Below are positions 1 to 12,700 of a stretch of DNA of 64,000 nucleotides, piece by piece. Position 1 is the first letter of the stretch. Each line of letters starts with the position of its first letter. The DNA comes from Hydractinia symbiolongicarpus. Its lineage: Eukaryota > Cnidaria > Hydrozoa > Anthoathecata > Hydractiniidae. The position numbers and the translations under genes were made by a program. Location of the stretch: contig NC_079886.1 of NCBI RefSeq assembly GCF_029227915.1, positions 20,684,501 to 20,748,500 of the forward strand. The letters run 5' to 3'. The notes under the pieces were generated by a model that did no database searches, was not told where the DNA came from, and worked only from the letters and a program-made list of their open reading frames with translations.

Positions 1-270
1 CTTATTTGTCCACAAATATATGTATTTTTTTTCTTGTCATAGCCCCCGAACGGTCCGCGACAGATAGCCCTACGATAACAAAAGTTTGAAATAAGGACGG
101 ATATAAGGACGTTAAATGTGTTTTTTTCACAGAGTTGGCGGATCATACGCTATATACTTATCAACAGTAAAATAACATAGTTACATTTACTTATTTTAAA
201 GAATAAACATTGCTGGACACCAACAATTAAAAATAACAACGTTAAATCCTGCATGTCATAAAAAGCCTAC

Positions 271-783
271 ATTGATGGGAATAATACAATTTCACCAGCA
301 GAGACACAATCTTGCTGGAATTTTTACTGGAAAAAAGAAGCAAGATATGCTGAGTAATCAATATAAGTTATCCCAATACTTTTTTTAAATCCTCTATTAC
401 TCACATAGGTAAAATATGAGCTTTGCAAAAAGAATCTATCTGGCAATTTAATAATAAAATCGGTTAAATACAAAGCTCCATAAAGGTGCAGCATATAGCT
501 ACAGACCAAATTACGTGAACAACAAATAATAGCTACCTTTCTTTCTTACAATATTTGTTTGCAATGGGTATTCAAATACGTAACTTGCAGCCAATACTTT
601 TATAGCAAATGGATTTCCCTCGTCGGTAAAAAGCGTTGGCATTTTTGTACGTGATGAAGAAAACAACCGAGCAAGAAAGTTCTTTTGTGTAATCTGTTTT
701 AAAAATGACGGGATGGTGTGATTTCTACACAGTACTTTTGACTTAAATACAACTTTAGAAGTAAAAGTAAAAAATGATACCAT
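271..783 (-). CDS. Partial gene: GST-like N-terminal domain, resembles methionyl-tRNA synthetase N-terminus; continues past left edge
   Basis: Reading leftward, three exons join in phase: 783-537, 439-405 and 314-271, with splice sites gtagct, ttgccag/gtgagt and ttccag/gtaggc. The start of the domain, TLFTDEGNPFAIKVLAAS, looks like the first strand and helix of the GST-like domain at the N-terminus of animal cytosolic methionyl-tRNA synthetase (EGNP...KVLAA pattern). The third exon, with AGEIVLF, would be the strand before the conserved 'SNAI' helix. There are two possible starts. Met at 642 begins at the domain itself. Met at 783 adds 47 residues with many Lys, Arg, Ser and Phe and no Asp or Glu, ending LFSSSR, which looks like a mitochondrial presequence. 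Exons 2 and 3 are short and rest on splice-site reading. Another GST-fold protein is possible. Confidence 0.38.
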
Positions 784-3648
784 TCAAACTATTAACTAAA
801 AATACGTAAAAATTAACCACCACAAACGTCGCACATTTTTGGTACCATTTTTATTTCGTCATTCACAATCAATACGGACGTTAACGGAACCATTCAACAA
901 GTTTGGAAGCTTACAAGGCGCATGCCCCCTTGTCCTTATAGGACAGATCGGGATCGGAATTCGGGGACTCTGATTCTGCTGAGGATTTGGATTACGCGAA
1001 ATCATTCTGCTGCCGCAGATTTGGTTCTGCATTATTATTTAGCCTCCATTTTACTTTTGCTAAAAAGAAAAGCTTGTTGTTGCGGCGTAGATTAGAGGTT
1101 ATAGCTCTCGTACTCCGTGCCGGAGGACCGGGATTCGATTCCTCTTGACGGCGATTCAGCACGGGCGAGTGAATGTTACCATAGCCCCGGGTTAACCCAA
1201 ACCATGTGAGAGAAATTGGGGAGATGGCACACTATGTGCGGCGTTGGATGTTGCCTGGAGTTGTCTAGTAGAGAGCGCGGACCCTAATTGGGTCTCCATC
1301 CATCCATCCATCCATCCATCTATCTATCTACCGCTTGGAAACCTTATTTACCGATTGATAGCCTGGATGAGTGTTTATTGAAAGAATTGGTTACTTTTTT
1401 TAGTACAAAATTCCTTTTTCCTATTTTTTTTTTTTTTTTTTTTTTTTTTGCACAAGACTTTATATAATACATTTACGCTTTATTAAAGAAGATCTCACAA
1501 AAATTTGAATTAGAACCTTGTTTTATAACCCTTTTAGCAAGATTTCGGTCAATTCATCAATTTACTTTTTTAATTTTCTTAATCTTCGCAGTTAACAGTT
1601 GAAAATATAATCTCGATAAAATACAGATGTGTATCGGACGTGTTTACTTAGATGGAGCGTTTATCAGCACAACCTACTCTCTACGCTGCCGGCCGTGTGA
1701 CCATTAATGGGTCAAATGTGGTAATTGTGGATATAGTCCTTGATATCTCCAACATTATGACTTTGCTGAGAAACTTTTCCATACAAACGCCCCTAGTCCT
1801 CGAATGTTTTATTACAAGGTAACAAGTAGAGTTTTATATCTGTGTTGTTGAAGAATTTTATTGCGAAAGTAAAAACTGCTGCAGAATGATAACAGAAAAT
1901 TCACGGCAGAAAAATTTTAAAAATTCTTAACCCAAATCTTTTAGAGATAATTTTGTTGTCGTTATAAATCTTATTTTTTTAAATCTCCAACGCATATGAA
2001 CGATTTAACGCTAGTTTGGAGATTTCTAAGGAAAGGTTTTGTATTTTTTACCAGCCTCGTGGAATTTAGGAAAGATCAAAGAATATTGGCACCCCGCACA
2101 CTAAATTATGATTAACGCCACTATCCAAAATGATCGCCTTCACTTAAATAAACACTCTGGATAACATTGAACAAGGTAAAAATCAACCTTGTTCCCAGCG
2201 CCTCTTGTCTCTTTTTACATCAGGACGTGACACATAACGTTAAAAAGAGACAACAGCCGTTGGAAACGTGGTTAGGTAATATCAGTAGCTTACTACTGAT
2301 TAGCGCTCGAAAAAACATTACTGAGTGTTAACTTATAACAAAAATCTGAAGGTACACGTTTGTTGAAATTTAATTTATTCCAACTTATTTTAACACCAAC
2401 AAGACGTATGATATACGCAAACAACCTCACGAATAAAGTTTACAAAAAGCTGTCTATCAAATTGGGATTTTTGTTACGAAGTTAGACACGACATATTTTA
2501 CTATTCAGATACGCAATAATATTTGTTACACACTTATTTTTCAAAATTGATTTGTGAGACTTTCCTGAACGGAAAATTCCTCGAACTTTTAATTTTCGAT
2601 GGGTCCGTCTTGGGTGAACCGACTGACAGGAAGAAGAAAGACCACAAACCCACAAACCCCAAAATTTGCGAAATTCATTAATTCAGTTAATTCTGCCTAC
2701 ATTCACTTTTAAAAAGTTTGGTGGAAACACCTTTATTTACTAGTTAGTTAAACAAGTGTTTTGAACACTTGTCTTATCTTTTTAAAAAAGAAAAAAGAAA
2801 AAAAAAGTAAAAATAGTTACCAAGATGAGATTCGAACACACGACGACTCCCGTGTTGGTGCTCAGAGAGGCAAAAATTTCCATTCTTGTAGGACACATTT
2901 GCGTTTTAATACAAGCTCACGAGCTTGTAATAAAACGAGAACGCCTTGAGATGATGGCTCATAAAAAATCTGCTGCTTCCAAATAGACGCCAATAAGGTT
3001 GATAATATTAGGCCTAAAATTAGGTCAAAATTAGCCTAGGATTTCCCGTTTATTCAGAAGTTGTATATCCTGAGTTTCATACTTTTCTTTAATCTTGCTC
3101 CAAACACAAGTGTAATACACGAGCTGAAAATAAAGACAGTAGAAGTGATGGTTTTGATAACCAAAGCTTTCTTTGCTTCTTATAAAGTTGTCGTTTAAAG
3201 TAAATATTGAATTTGTATCACGCAAATATTACGTGTACGCAAAATAGAAGACCAGTAAGACATATGTCTTTTAAAATTAAAATAAATACAGATATTTAAT
3301 TTGATAACTATTTCCTTTAATCCCTTCATCAATAATTCTTTTTCTTTATTCTTTTTTATTTGATATTGAAAATATAGCAATTTGGTTAGGTTACCTAAAA
3401 AGCAACACATTCTATCTGTACATGTTAAACATGCAGTTGTTAAATAAAGCTTTTTTATGGCAATTGCTCAAAAACAAAAGTTTTCAAGACAGCTGTCTTC
3501 AATAAGAATAGTTTAATTCAAAGCCTTTTTTTAAAAGGTACAATTTGCCCTTTCCGTCAATTTATTAGCTCAATCTAAACTAAAATGAAAAAATATATTA
3601 AAAAACTCCAAAAGTATAGTTTTAAAATTATAACACAACAATTGAAGC
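784..3648. other. Intergenic, no gene seen
   Basis: It holds a SINE-like copy (1082-1332), a run of about 28 T at 1421-1449, and two short foldbacks: arms around 2169-2199, and 13-bp arms at 2205-2217 and 2241-2253. A minus-strand stretch at about 2820-2890 contains a B-box-like ttcgaatctc and may be a SINE fragment. Short open frames here have no recognisable domain. Confidence 0.6.
1082..1332 (+). mobile_element. tRNA-derived SINE with tetranucleotide tail
   Basis: An RNA polymerase III A-box-like site (tagattagagg, 1088-1098) lies about 33 bp before a B-box (gattcgattcc, 1132-1142), the spacing of a tRNA gene. About 150 bp of body follow, and the copy ends in a (tcca/catc)n run at 1295-1320 that shades into (tatc)n to 1330. 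Its 1169-1225 part is clearly related to 9495-9552 in a second copy. Tetranucleotide tails are common in SINEs mobilised by LINEs. No target duplication could be fixed. Confidence 0.6.
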
Positions 3649-4619
3649 ATGAATGCAAGTTGCAATGTTTGTTTCGAGATGGGTAAATTAGTCCCTAAAC
3701 TTATGCTACCATATGTTGTACCAATGGCAATAATTGCATTGATTCTTCATTCGTTTGGTTTTTATATGCTATGTAAAAAGGAAATACGTATAACAAAAAT
3801 TCAAAGATTTTAGATAATTCAAAGATATTATTGCTCAATTTATGCGCATCAGAAATGTCAATATGTGCATTCATCATTTTGGATATTTCGATACATATGA
3901 ACTTATTCTTTCCAGCAACTACTATTTCATGCACTCTAATCATGTTTGTTTTAACAGTTGATCGGTTTGCACAAGTTTATTTGAACATTCGATATCCTTT
4001 TTATTGCTCGATTAAAAGAACAAAGTATCTAGTTGGATTTATATGGTCGCTTGAATTAATGGTTGCTGCCTTCCTTGTAATGGCTAAATACGTGAGAGAA
4101 GATAGTTTCGGCCGATTTCTATCACCGATCTATCGTTATTATTGGTATATTATTTATGACACCTCATTTTTGGCTTTTTCTGCAAGCGTGTACGTATACA
4201 TTGGAATAAAATTAGTCCAAAATAAACAAAGTATGCAATGGACAAGTAAAAAATCCTCATCAGTCGTTGTTAACCATATTTTGCACAAACCAATCGAATT
4301 AACAATGCCACTATTGTTGGTACTTTGCTACGCTGTATTTCATACCGTCCCATCAGTGATGTCTTTTTTAGGAGAACTAGATGTTTTAAATCCTGAGATA
4401 GGTTTAAGATTTAAAATTCTGTACCTTGTTGGCTATATATGCGATGCTATAATTTATATGTATTTATCGACGGTTACTGGACACCAATGTCTGCAGAAGT
4501 TAATGAAAGGAGACAGACAACTTGCAAAGGAAGATCAACATTTTTGTGATGTCTCAACAAGCTGGCTACACGGTATTCCTACTAATAAAAAATTTGAAAA
4601 AGTGATTCCGTGTCGGTAA
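3649..4619 (+). CDS. Class A (rhodopsin-like) GPCR, intronless, one frameshift after TM1
   Basis: The frame opening at ATG 3649 (MNASC..., a candidate N-glycosylation site) encodes one hydrophobic helix ending LCKKEIRITK, and stops at 3811-3813. The next frame is already open from 3777 and runs to 4619. It begins with the TM2 signature (LLLNLCASE) and continues with TM3 ending DRF (DRY motif), TM4-TM5, TM6 (LLLVLCY..FHTVP) and a TM7 with DAIIY in place of NPxxY, then a short cytoplasmic tail. The two parts fit head to tail in the first intracellular loop, so together they make a normal-length receptor of about 323 residues. The frame changes by one base somewhere in 3777-3810, next to A-runs at 3775-3779 and 3795-3799. 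It is either a recent pseudogene or a one-base assembly error. Single-exon GPCRs of uncertain ligand are common in cnidarians. Confidence 0.75.
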
Positions 4620-5387
4620 GATCAAAACAATTACGTTGAAAGACAAAAGAAATCATTCGTGCAGATCGTAGAAAAGCAAAAGCGATTCAGAGGCTAACGA
4701 ACAGACAGGTGATGCACGTCAGATATTAGAATACAGATAATCGGTAGCCCTTGGATAAATCCACGGGTTATCCTTTTTACATCGCATTTCTTCTTTCTAA
4801 TTTCACCGTCTATACTGGGCGACAAAGACATTTTAACGTCAACATGGCCAATATATTTCAAGGTATTCCGATTTGCTGATTAGAGTTTCGACTTTCACTT
4901 ATTCTGCCGTAAAATACGCGTCAGATTAAAAAAAAGGAAACACCATCCGAAAAAGATATGACCACTTGACGTAGTTGCATTTGAAAACGAAAGGCATGCT
5001 TCATGTGTCACAAGTTCTTTTAACTTTCTTGTCAGTGCAAATGTCCTAAAGGTAACGTGGCAACCAACCAAACAAATCTTTATCTCAGTTTTGCAGTACC
5101 GACTTGTACATTGTTTAAAGCTAAAAATACATTTAAAAAAACATTCATTTAAGGCTTACAAAATTCTCTATTATATTTTGTTAAACTTCACCTTTAGTGA
5201 GATCAGGAGTTTCTGTTGCATAATAGGGTATAAAATAACTTCATTGAACTCAAAAGACTCTTGAGGTTTGATAGAAGTGAAAAGTTGTGACGAAAATGAT
5301 AACAGTTGTTGTTGCTCCTTGATAGTTGGCTTTACTTTTTTGTCATTTGTTGTCATCGTTGCCATGGACAAAGATGAAACACATTTG

Positions 5388-5625
5388 TCCCAGTTACGGA
5401 ATAAGGAGTTTATGTGAAAAGTTACAAAAATCTCGTTAAGAGAGTTAGCCAACCAACTGATCTTTTGAAACCAACCAGGTTGACAATCAATTTCATCCGT
5501 GAAAATTTTTACAATTAACTCCTTACGTATCAACAGTTTCACGAAATTTAAAAAAAATGAGGAAATTTGGATATTTTCTGATCTGTCTGAATTGTAAGCG
5601 TGATCTCGATTTTAAACGCCCTGTT
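5388..5625. repeat. Diverged dispersed repeat, copy 1
   Basis: This block aligns by eye in the same orientation with 6718-6970. Shared stretches include cccagtt..gga..aggagttta, gacaatcaattt.a.ccgt and attaactcctta.gta, followed by ttcacraaattt. The two copies have many substitutions and small indels, so the duplication is old. The short open frames over it are not conserved between the copies. Confidence 0.6.
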
Positions 5626-6717
5626 TGGAAAGCGTATCCGTAAATCGCACACCCAGTTTTATTGCCAAACGAATTATCAGGCCTTATCTCAAACAAAAGA
5701 TTTCGAGATCGAACAAGATTTTGCTGAACTAATTTTAAACAATATGTAAAGGCGGCCAGTGCTGTCAAATTATCTCCTCCCTTCGTAAATATTTATCAAC
5801 TGATTGAATGTACAAAACCAAAAAAAACAAAGTGGTCACAATTTTTATTTTCTATTTCACTTTTTGTCGTATTGAATTTGTCATCAAGGTTTTAAAGGCG
5901 GGAAATTGGATGTACTAAACAAAGAACTTTACCAAAACAATCTCATCATCACTAGCCATAAGTTGAGTGGAAAATACGTGACGTCTGGCATGAATATCTT
6001 CTACGGCTTTAGCCGGTAAAATTTTAAAATAGGCTTCTTTTTTTGTCGCCGTGTTTACTACCGAGACTAGTGTAGCGGCGCAGGATACGACTCTAGTGTA
6101 GAGGTACAGGATTTACTAGTTTTTGAGTGTTATAACAGACTACTCTGTTACACTAAGGTACAAATACATATTATGTTTACAAATTAATCATTTTGCATTA
6201 TTATTTTATGTTCAGTTGGTTTCGCTGGTACCAAGTTGCAACGGTCGTTTGTTATCTTTTAGGTGATCTGGAAGTTACCAAAGCTAGATTTGTACTTCGT
6301 ACAACAAGTTTCAACAGGCCAAAATTTTGTTTTAAAAACGAAATAAATCAAAAACAGTTTTTTATTGCTTTTTACGTATCATGTAGATTTAATAAAAGCA
6401 GTATTTACAAACTTGAACTCATATTTTCTACTACTTTCATTCATTCTCTTGTGCTGTGCACAATTAAGTAAAGCAACTACGAGGAGCATTTGCTTTAAAG
6501 AACTATAAAATCAGTAATACGCCGTAGAACTTCCTGCCGAAACGGCTCGTTTATTCATAGTTAATTTCATGTTATTTGTGTTTTAAAGTTTGTCCTCCTA
6601 TTTTTACGATTGAGAAGTTTCAAAGAAAAGCTTGTCTATCAAAACATTAAAAACATTAGTTAATAAAGTTCTACGAACAAATTTTTCCTGCTACCTAAAA
6701 AAAGATAAAACATATTA

Positions 6718-6970
6718 GTCCCAGTTCCAGGATGAGGAGTTTATATGAGAATGTTATGAAAATCAAGATAGTTTACCCACTGGGTAGAGTTTTAGAAACA
6801 ACCCAACAGCTTGGCAATCAATTTTACCCGTAAACAAATTTAAATTAACTCCTTATGTACCGGTTAACATTTTCACAAAATTTGGAAAGTTCAGAAAACT
6901 TTTAAATTTTGATTCGTTCTGTTCTGTCCAAGTCTCAAACGATTAAAAACACTTTCCCCGTCCTGTTTGT
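6718..6970. repeat. Diverged dispersed repeat, copy 2
   Basis: Second copy of the block at 5388-5625, same orientation, about 1.3 kb downstream. No inverted termini or coding potential were seen, so the element class is unknown. Confidence 0.6.
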
Positions 6971-9418
6971 AAACGGGAGGCAACTATGTTATCCCGGTTG
7001 GAAAAGCTATGGGTTAGGACGGTCATTTGTAAGCTGTTTCTTAGCTTGGTTACCAGGACTTTTACTCAAAATAACAACACTTAATTTAGTCCAAGTATCT
7101 CCTGATTGTGCTGAGTTTATAAACAAACAAATGGTTGATGCAAACGTTTCCTACTTGTTTTTCTTTTGCGGAATTTTTTAGTGGACTCGCGCACTTCGCG
7201 CACATCTGTAGGCACAGTAATTTTTTATAGCAGATATACTCAACTGTCACTCAACTGCCAAGAAAAAGTGTATATCCATAAAGCCGAGTGATCACCAAAC
7301 TATATAAGCTTTTTTTTTGGAAATTTGCAAAAAGCTTCCTACTTCATTCATTCGCCTAAATGTTTGTCTTGTGAAATTACGAATCTTTTTTTTATCAACA
7401 GTGCAGATTTTGTCAGCAATTTCAAGGGATAACAACTTGTTTTCAAACTGTGATAATCGATTGGATGATGGCGCGTTCATATAAAAATAGTTGTATATAC
7501 ACGCTATTAATGACAATGTTAATCTGACGTGCGCTAATCATGTCAACGACGACGTTCTCGACATTATACGGCGACAAAACTGTGAAAGTAAACAACGTTT
7601 CGTGATGGCAGACGATATAAAAATAAAAGCCAAACATTCTTGTCCACAGTACTTCTATTACCACACAGTAAGGACATATTTGGGAAGATTGTTTAGGTAA
7701 GTCAGTTTTGTTTGTTCTAAGCAAGGCTCGATAAATAGAAAAATAAGTTTGATTTGTTTAATTGACACCTCCATATTTGTTGTTTGGAAAAGTTATTCCT
7801 GTTAAAGTTTCGAAAAAAAAATACAATTTCAACGATTATGAACTGCAATATGTTTCGATATATATAGCTTAAAAAATCGGAAAAGGGTTCAAAAAGTGCT
7901 GACTTATGGTTGGAAAACACAACTGTTTTTTGCACTTTCTAACATGAACAACAAAATGCTTCTAAAATAATAACGAAGGTTATTCCGGCACAATACCTGG
8001 ATCAGCCACTCACGCGTGTAACACGAGTGTTACACGCAATAATGTTGTATTGAAAACCACTGGTATACAAACACGTAAAAATATATATTAATGTATATTT
8101 ATTGACGACATCAACACTCGTTGAATAAAACTTGAAAATGTAACCAAAATAATGTATTTGGATGATAAGGATGCTACTTGGGGTACTGAATATAGATTTC
8201 TCGGGCTAGGATAAACATAAAATTCAAATCTGATTTTAATGTCAATATTTTTTTAAAAAAATTCTGGGTCAACGTACAGACGCGTTTTTTTTAATTTCAA
8301 GCAAATGTTTTGATGTGTATTTTGTGTTGATCTTGTTTGGATGTTTGTGTGACGCGTTGATCTATTGTTGCATTAAAACAATATCGTAATGGACAATGTG
8401 TTTTTATCTGATGTTTTAACCAAAGTGAAAGTAACAAAAAGGCAACAGAAATACTTTAATTCCAGTGGTTGTAGCTGCACTTGAAAACGGTTTGCGAAAA
8501 AAAATATATATGGCGAAGATAGGCACAGTCAGTCTGACTTATTTTCCCGCCTTGCCACATAAGTCGGTTCGCAGTCAGTCATTAGCTGCAAGTGGGCTGA
8601 CTAAAAGTGTCTCGCGGTGGAAAATATATTTACCCTCCGTGGTCCTGCTTTTTCCCTCCCTGCAGATGCGTCTTTTCCATTAAGAAATACGGAAGAAGAC
8701 AGGTTCTCACAATTTATCTCTCAAATACTGATTTCGTGTGCCATGTTTTTACAAGACGTTAGAAAAAGGCTAAAAAAATTTATAACAAAAAAGTTTTTTT
8801 TATATATAAAAAAGAACAAACTGAAAAATTGCTTTTAATCAACAGCATGTTTTCCAACCCGTACATACAATTTTGTTTATAAGGAAAACCTTCACCTATT
8901 CGCTTATTATCTTTAATCAAACTAAATTATTAATTATCTCTCACGCAGCAGGTACAGTCAAGGGCTCAGATGGTTTTGGTTGCTCTCCCTGTATGTAGCG
9001 CTGTCGCTACGCAAAATTGTCAGATAGAAACATTTTAGGCCAATTGCACCATAGTGTCACCATCTTGGACAAAAGCGACGAGTTGTACTGGACGTAATTA
9101 AAGTTCCTTTTGTGTAACCGTTTTTGTTAAATTGAGGCAAAAAAATGTGTTACCAGATGTTAACCCTCAATGGACGGGTTGTGGAAATAGCCGATAAAAA
9201 ATACTTCCTAAGGACCGTCACAATTCCTGAGGTTAGGTTGAATTAAAAAGTACTGCACATGTTTTAGAAATTGGATGAAGTGGGCTAACCAGCTGACCAC
9301 ACATGAACTATTTAGGACTTGTCCTTAACGACCAACTTGGATTCGGAAAGCTGATTATATGTTGATTAGAAAAAGAAAGGTCTTTTCAATAACAGGCTGC
9401 ACGACAAGGGTTACCTGG

Positions 9419-9565
9419 TGGCCGTGGCCTAGTGGTTATAGAATTTTCTTCGTAACTGCATGGTCCGTGGTTCTGTCCACAGCGCGTGCATGTTTAGCAA
9501 ATGCTTTCGCCACAACTACCGGTCAACCCACGTCGTGTAAAGAAAATTGGATATGAAATGCCGGT
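9419..9565 (+). mobile_element. tRNA-derived SINE, second copy of the family at 1.1 kb
   Basis: An A-box (tggcctagtgg, 9425-9435) matches the pol III consensus. A B-box-like ggttctgtcca lies at 9469-9479. The 9495-9552 segment (caaatgc..cgcca..ccggtcaaccca..gtgtaaagaaaattgg) is homologous to 1169-1225 of the first copy. No tetranucleotide tail remains. The copy is probably old. Confidence 0.55.
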
Positions 9566-9623
9566 GTATATCCAAAGTTTTCGTTCAGAACACAGGACAG
9601 AAATTGATAATAGTGTTCTTGAC

Positions 9624-9757
9624 ACTAAAGTGGCTATGCTGTAAAAAAATTTGGAATAGCTGATTTTTTATGGTGGGGATGCAACGATGTTTTCCACGAT
9701 AAAATAACACACTAAAGTGGCTATGCTGTAAAAAAAATTTGGAATAGCTGATTTTTT
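9624..9757. repeat. Direct repeat of about 48 bp, two copies
   Basis: The motif starting cactaaagtggctatgctg and ending ggaatagctgatttttta occurs at about 9624-9672 and 9712-9757, nearly identical, about 88 bp apart. It may be a tandem duplication or part of a local repeat. Confidence 0.7.
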
Positions 9758-12700
9758 AAAATAACATCTGCTTAATAGTAAGAAAGATTAGATTGGTTGA
9801 TTCAATATCAGAACACATTTTAGTTGTTCTATGATGACCATGTCATCTAAAACGTCACAAAATATGTCAATTTAAGAAGTGAAACGTCCTTGTGGTTTGT
9901 CATGCCGAAAATGCCAAGAAAAGTCAGAATATCAATGTATTGTTTTCACAAGACATAAATATGCTGTAAACTTACTGAGGTGTGTGGTATTGTTGTAAAA
10001 AACATTGTCAAATATTTTGCACATTAAAATAAAAGAGAACAAAAACCTGGCACAAAGAGCTTAATGTCTGCTATTTTTTGTTTATATATATTTATCAAAC
10101 GTCCCTCAGACCAACCTCATTTCTACGCCTGCTGATTGAAAAGACAATTCTGCAAAGGCAAGGAACTGTGAAATGTTTTTGGTTGTCTTTTCTACTCCAG
10201 TCTCTTTAGAACTTGGTAAAGCGAGCTCAAGACAGTTAACATTGTTATGAAAGTTACGTAAACTTATCGAGTATATTCAAACCGCGATATTGCTCCGATT
10301 AATTGGCTTACCAAGTACTTCTGTTTTGATTGGTCGGAATAGGCATGGGTAAAAATAGAATTAATCAGCCCTCTTAAAGTAATCGATTGTTCTTAAGTTT
10401 AGCGTGTGCTTTTATCCACCGAACTCTTCGATGAATTGTAAACTTTACTATACCGCGAATATTATTTTTTTATCCTCTTTTAAGATTTGTCATGATCAAG
10501 AAATTATTATTTGTGGGGATATTATAAACACATTCTTTGGTAGTTTTATATGTATAAAATACCTCTAGTCCTTACCTGCCTACCCGATTTTGACTGCAAT
10601 AATAATAAAAATGAAAAAGAGTGATCAAAAATCAATTTGATTTTAACTTTTGTATTAGTACTAAGGATGGCGTAATCCAAAAAGCTTACTTTTGAAAATA
10701 TATATTGATTTTAAAATACAAAACGGCGAAGAGATTTTATAAAAAATTAATTAGCGCCCGACTTTTGAGTATTTATCATTTGTTTGTTTGCTAAAAATTT
10801 CGCAACTCCTTGAAACAATCCTCAAGATTGACATCTCTTGTTATGAATGCGGTTTTAAAAATAAATATCGTTCTTGATGGCCATCAATTTAAAAATTTTT
10901 CATAAACAAGAGTTGGACTTCAAAATCTCGTCACATATATGGTGCACAACAAGTATGGGAGCAGTGCAAGCATAAAATGTACCATAAACTTATCATGTTG
11001 GATGTTGACAATCGCTGTTTCCACAATTTTACCTTTTCTTTCCATTCAGTTAAATTTTTGGATTTTTTTATAAATTTGAGTTTTTCTCTGTCATCGCAAA
11101 TGATAACCACACAAACAAAATATTGCGGTCTATTCGTCGTTACTAATACAGTCTGAGGTTGGTGAGACCTGGTAATGATAAATGAGAGATTTCAACACAA
11201 ATGACACGCGTATGTGGTTTTATTTTTGAATGAATTAAAACCACTACATAATATGCCGAAGATAAGGAGCTCTGAGTTATCATCAAACATTTTCAAACTT
11301 GTCAAGAGATATTTTATTGTTTTGTGTGTTTATTTGTTTAGTTCTAGAAACTTGTCTTTGCCTGCATCAGAAATTTATTGAAAGGAGTGAGCAATAGCTA
11401 AGGTGTACATGTTTACAAAATTTATCGCGATATAGTCCCTGAGTTCTTGTAAACAACGGTTGCTTCTGAAAATGTAGAACAAATATATATCTGCGACCGA
11501 TATTAAAGTGGAGATGACTGTAACCAGTTATTATTTTCGGACACATGTATTACCTTATCCCTATTTCTGCAGAAAGGGGGAATGCTGATCCTCTCCCGCT
11601 CCTTGTAATTTCTAAAGTTGTTTTTCATTTAACATGAAACTTACCACAACTGTTACCCAGGCCTTACGTAAAAACTCTTGGTCCTAAAAATTTTATGATG
11701 TCATAATTACTAATGACGTCATCAAATTTGGTAAAAATGGGTAAATTTTAACTTTAAATTGGAGATTCGTAAAATATTTGTATGATTGTTAAGTACTAAA
11801 TCATAGTAACGCGACAAACAAAAATGAGGTGCCAATATATACTATAGCTTACAAAAACATTTTTAGGAAATTTTTTTTCCAAAAGTAAATCTGCATGGAA
11901 TTTTTTTGCAAAAAAAAATCTGCATTTTTTCACATCACAAAAAAAAACTGGCAACACTTCGGCATATTTTGCAAAAAAAATTCTAAAAAATCAAACTAAA
12001 TAAACGCTAGGGAATTATCAAGGTTTCAAGGTTTAATTATAAGCGCATGAAACGTTATTACAAAGAGGTCATACGACAATAGTTCGAAAGACATACATGA
12101 TTGCGAAAGGTTTTACATCGCACATGCGATTAGAACCTAAAGTTTGACCTCACTTGGTACAACATCAACTGGAATACAAATATTGAATTTAGCCTGTAAA
12201 AGAGAGAAACTTAAGCAACGCCTTAGCTTGGAGAAAGGTCTCAGCTAAAAGTTTGTTTCTAAAAGAGGCTATTGTTTACAGTTGGCATGGCTACAATCCT
12301 CTTCAAGCGTATTATTACAACAACAATCTCTCATGACATACACACCTTGTATTGTTACATTATATTAGCTGAAAAATATTTTAAATACATGCTTACGACA
12401 TCAGCTATTGTTAGCTGATGTTTGTTCATGAAAAATGAGTTGAAAAACAAAACATACTATAACCAAATCAGAGGCGGACCTGGCAAGAGCTTCTAACAAT
12501 CAAGCAGCTTCCAAAAATACAAATAAATAGATTAAAGAGATTGATTACGATTTCTAGTGAATTGCGTTATTTCAAGCTCGCACCCACGCATCATCGAAAA
12601 CAAGTTTTGACAACTCTTCTGTAAACAAACGTCAGAAATAATTAGAAATAGAGATCATTCTTCCATCACAAAACACTTGCAACAAAAACGACCTTACTTA

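Noticed and set aside
5171-5768. Two minus-strand open frames of 123 and 81 residues
   Set aside because: No domain, unusual composition, partly inside a diverged repeat whose second copy does not keep the frames.
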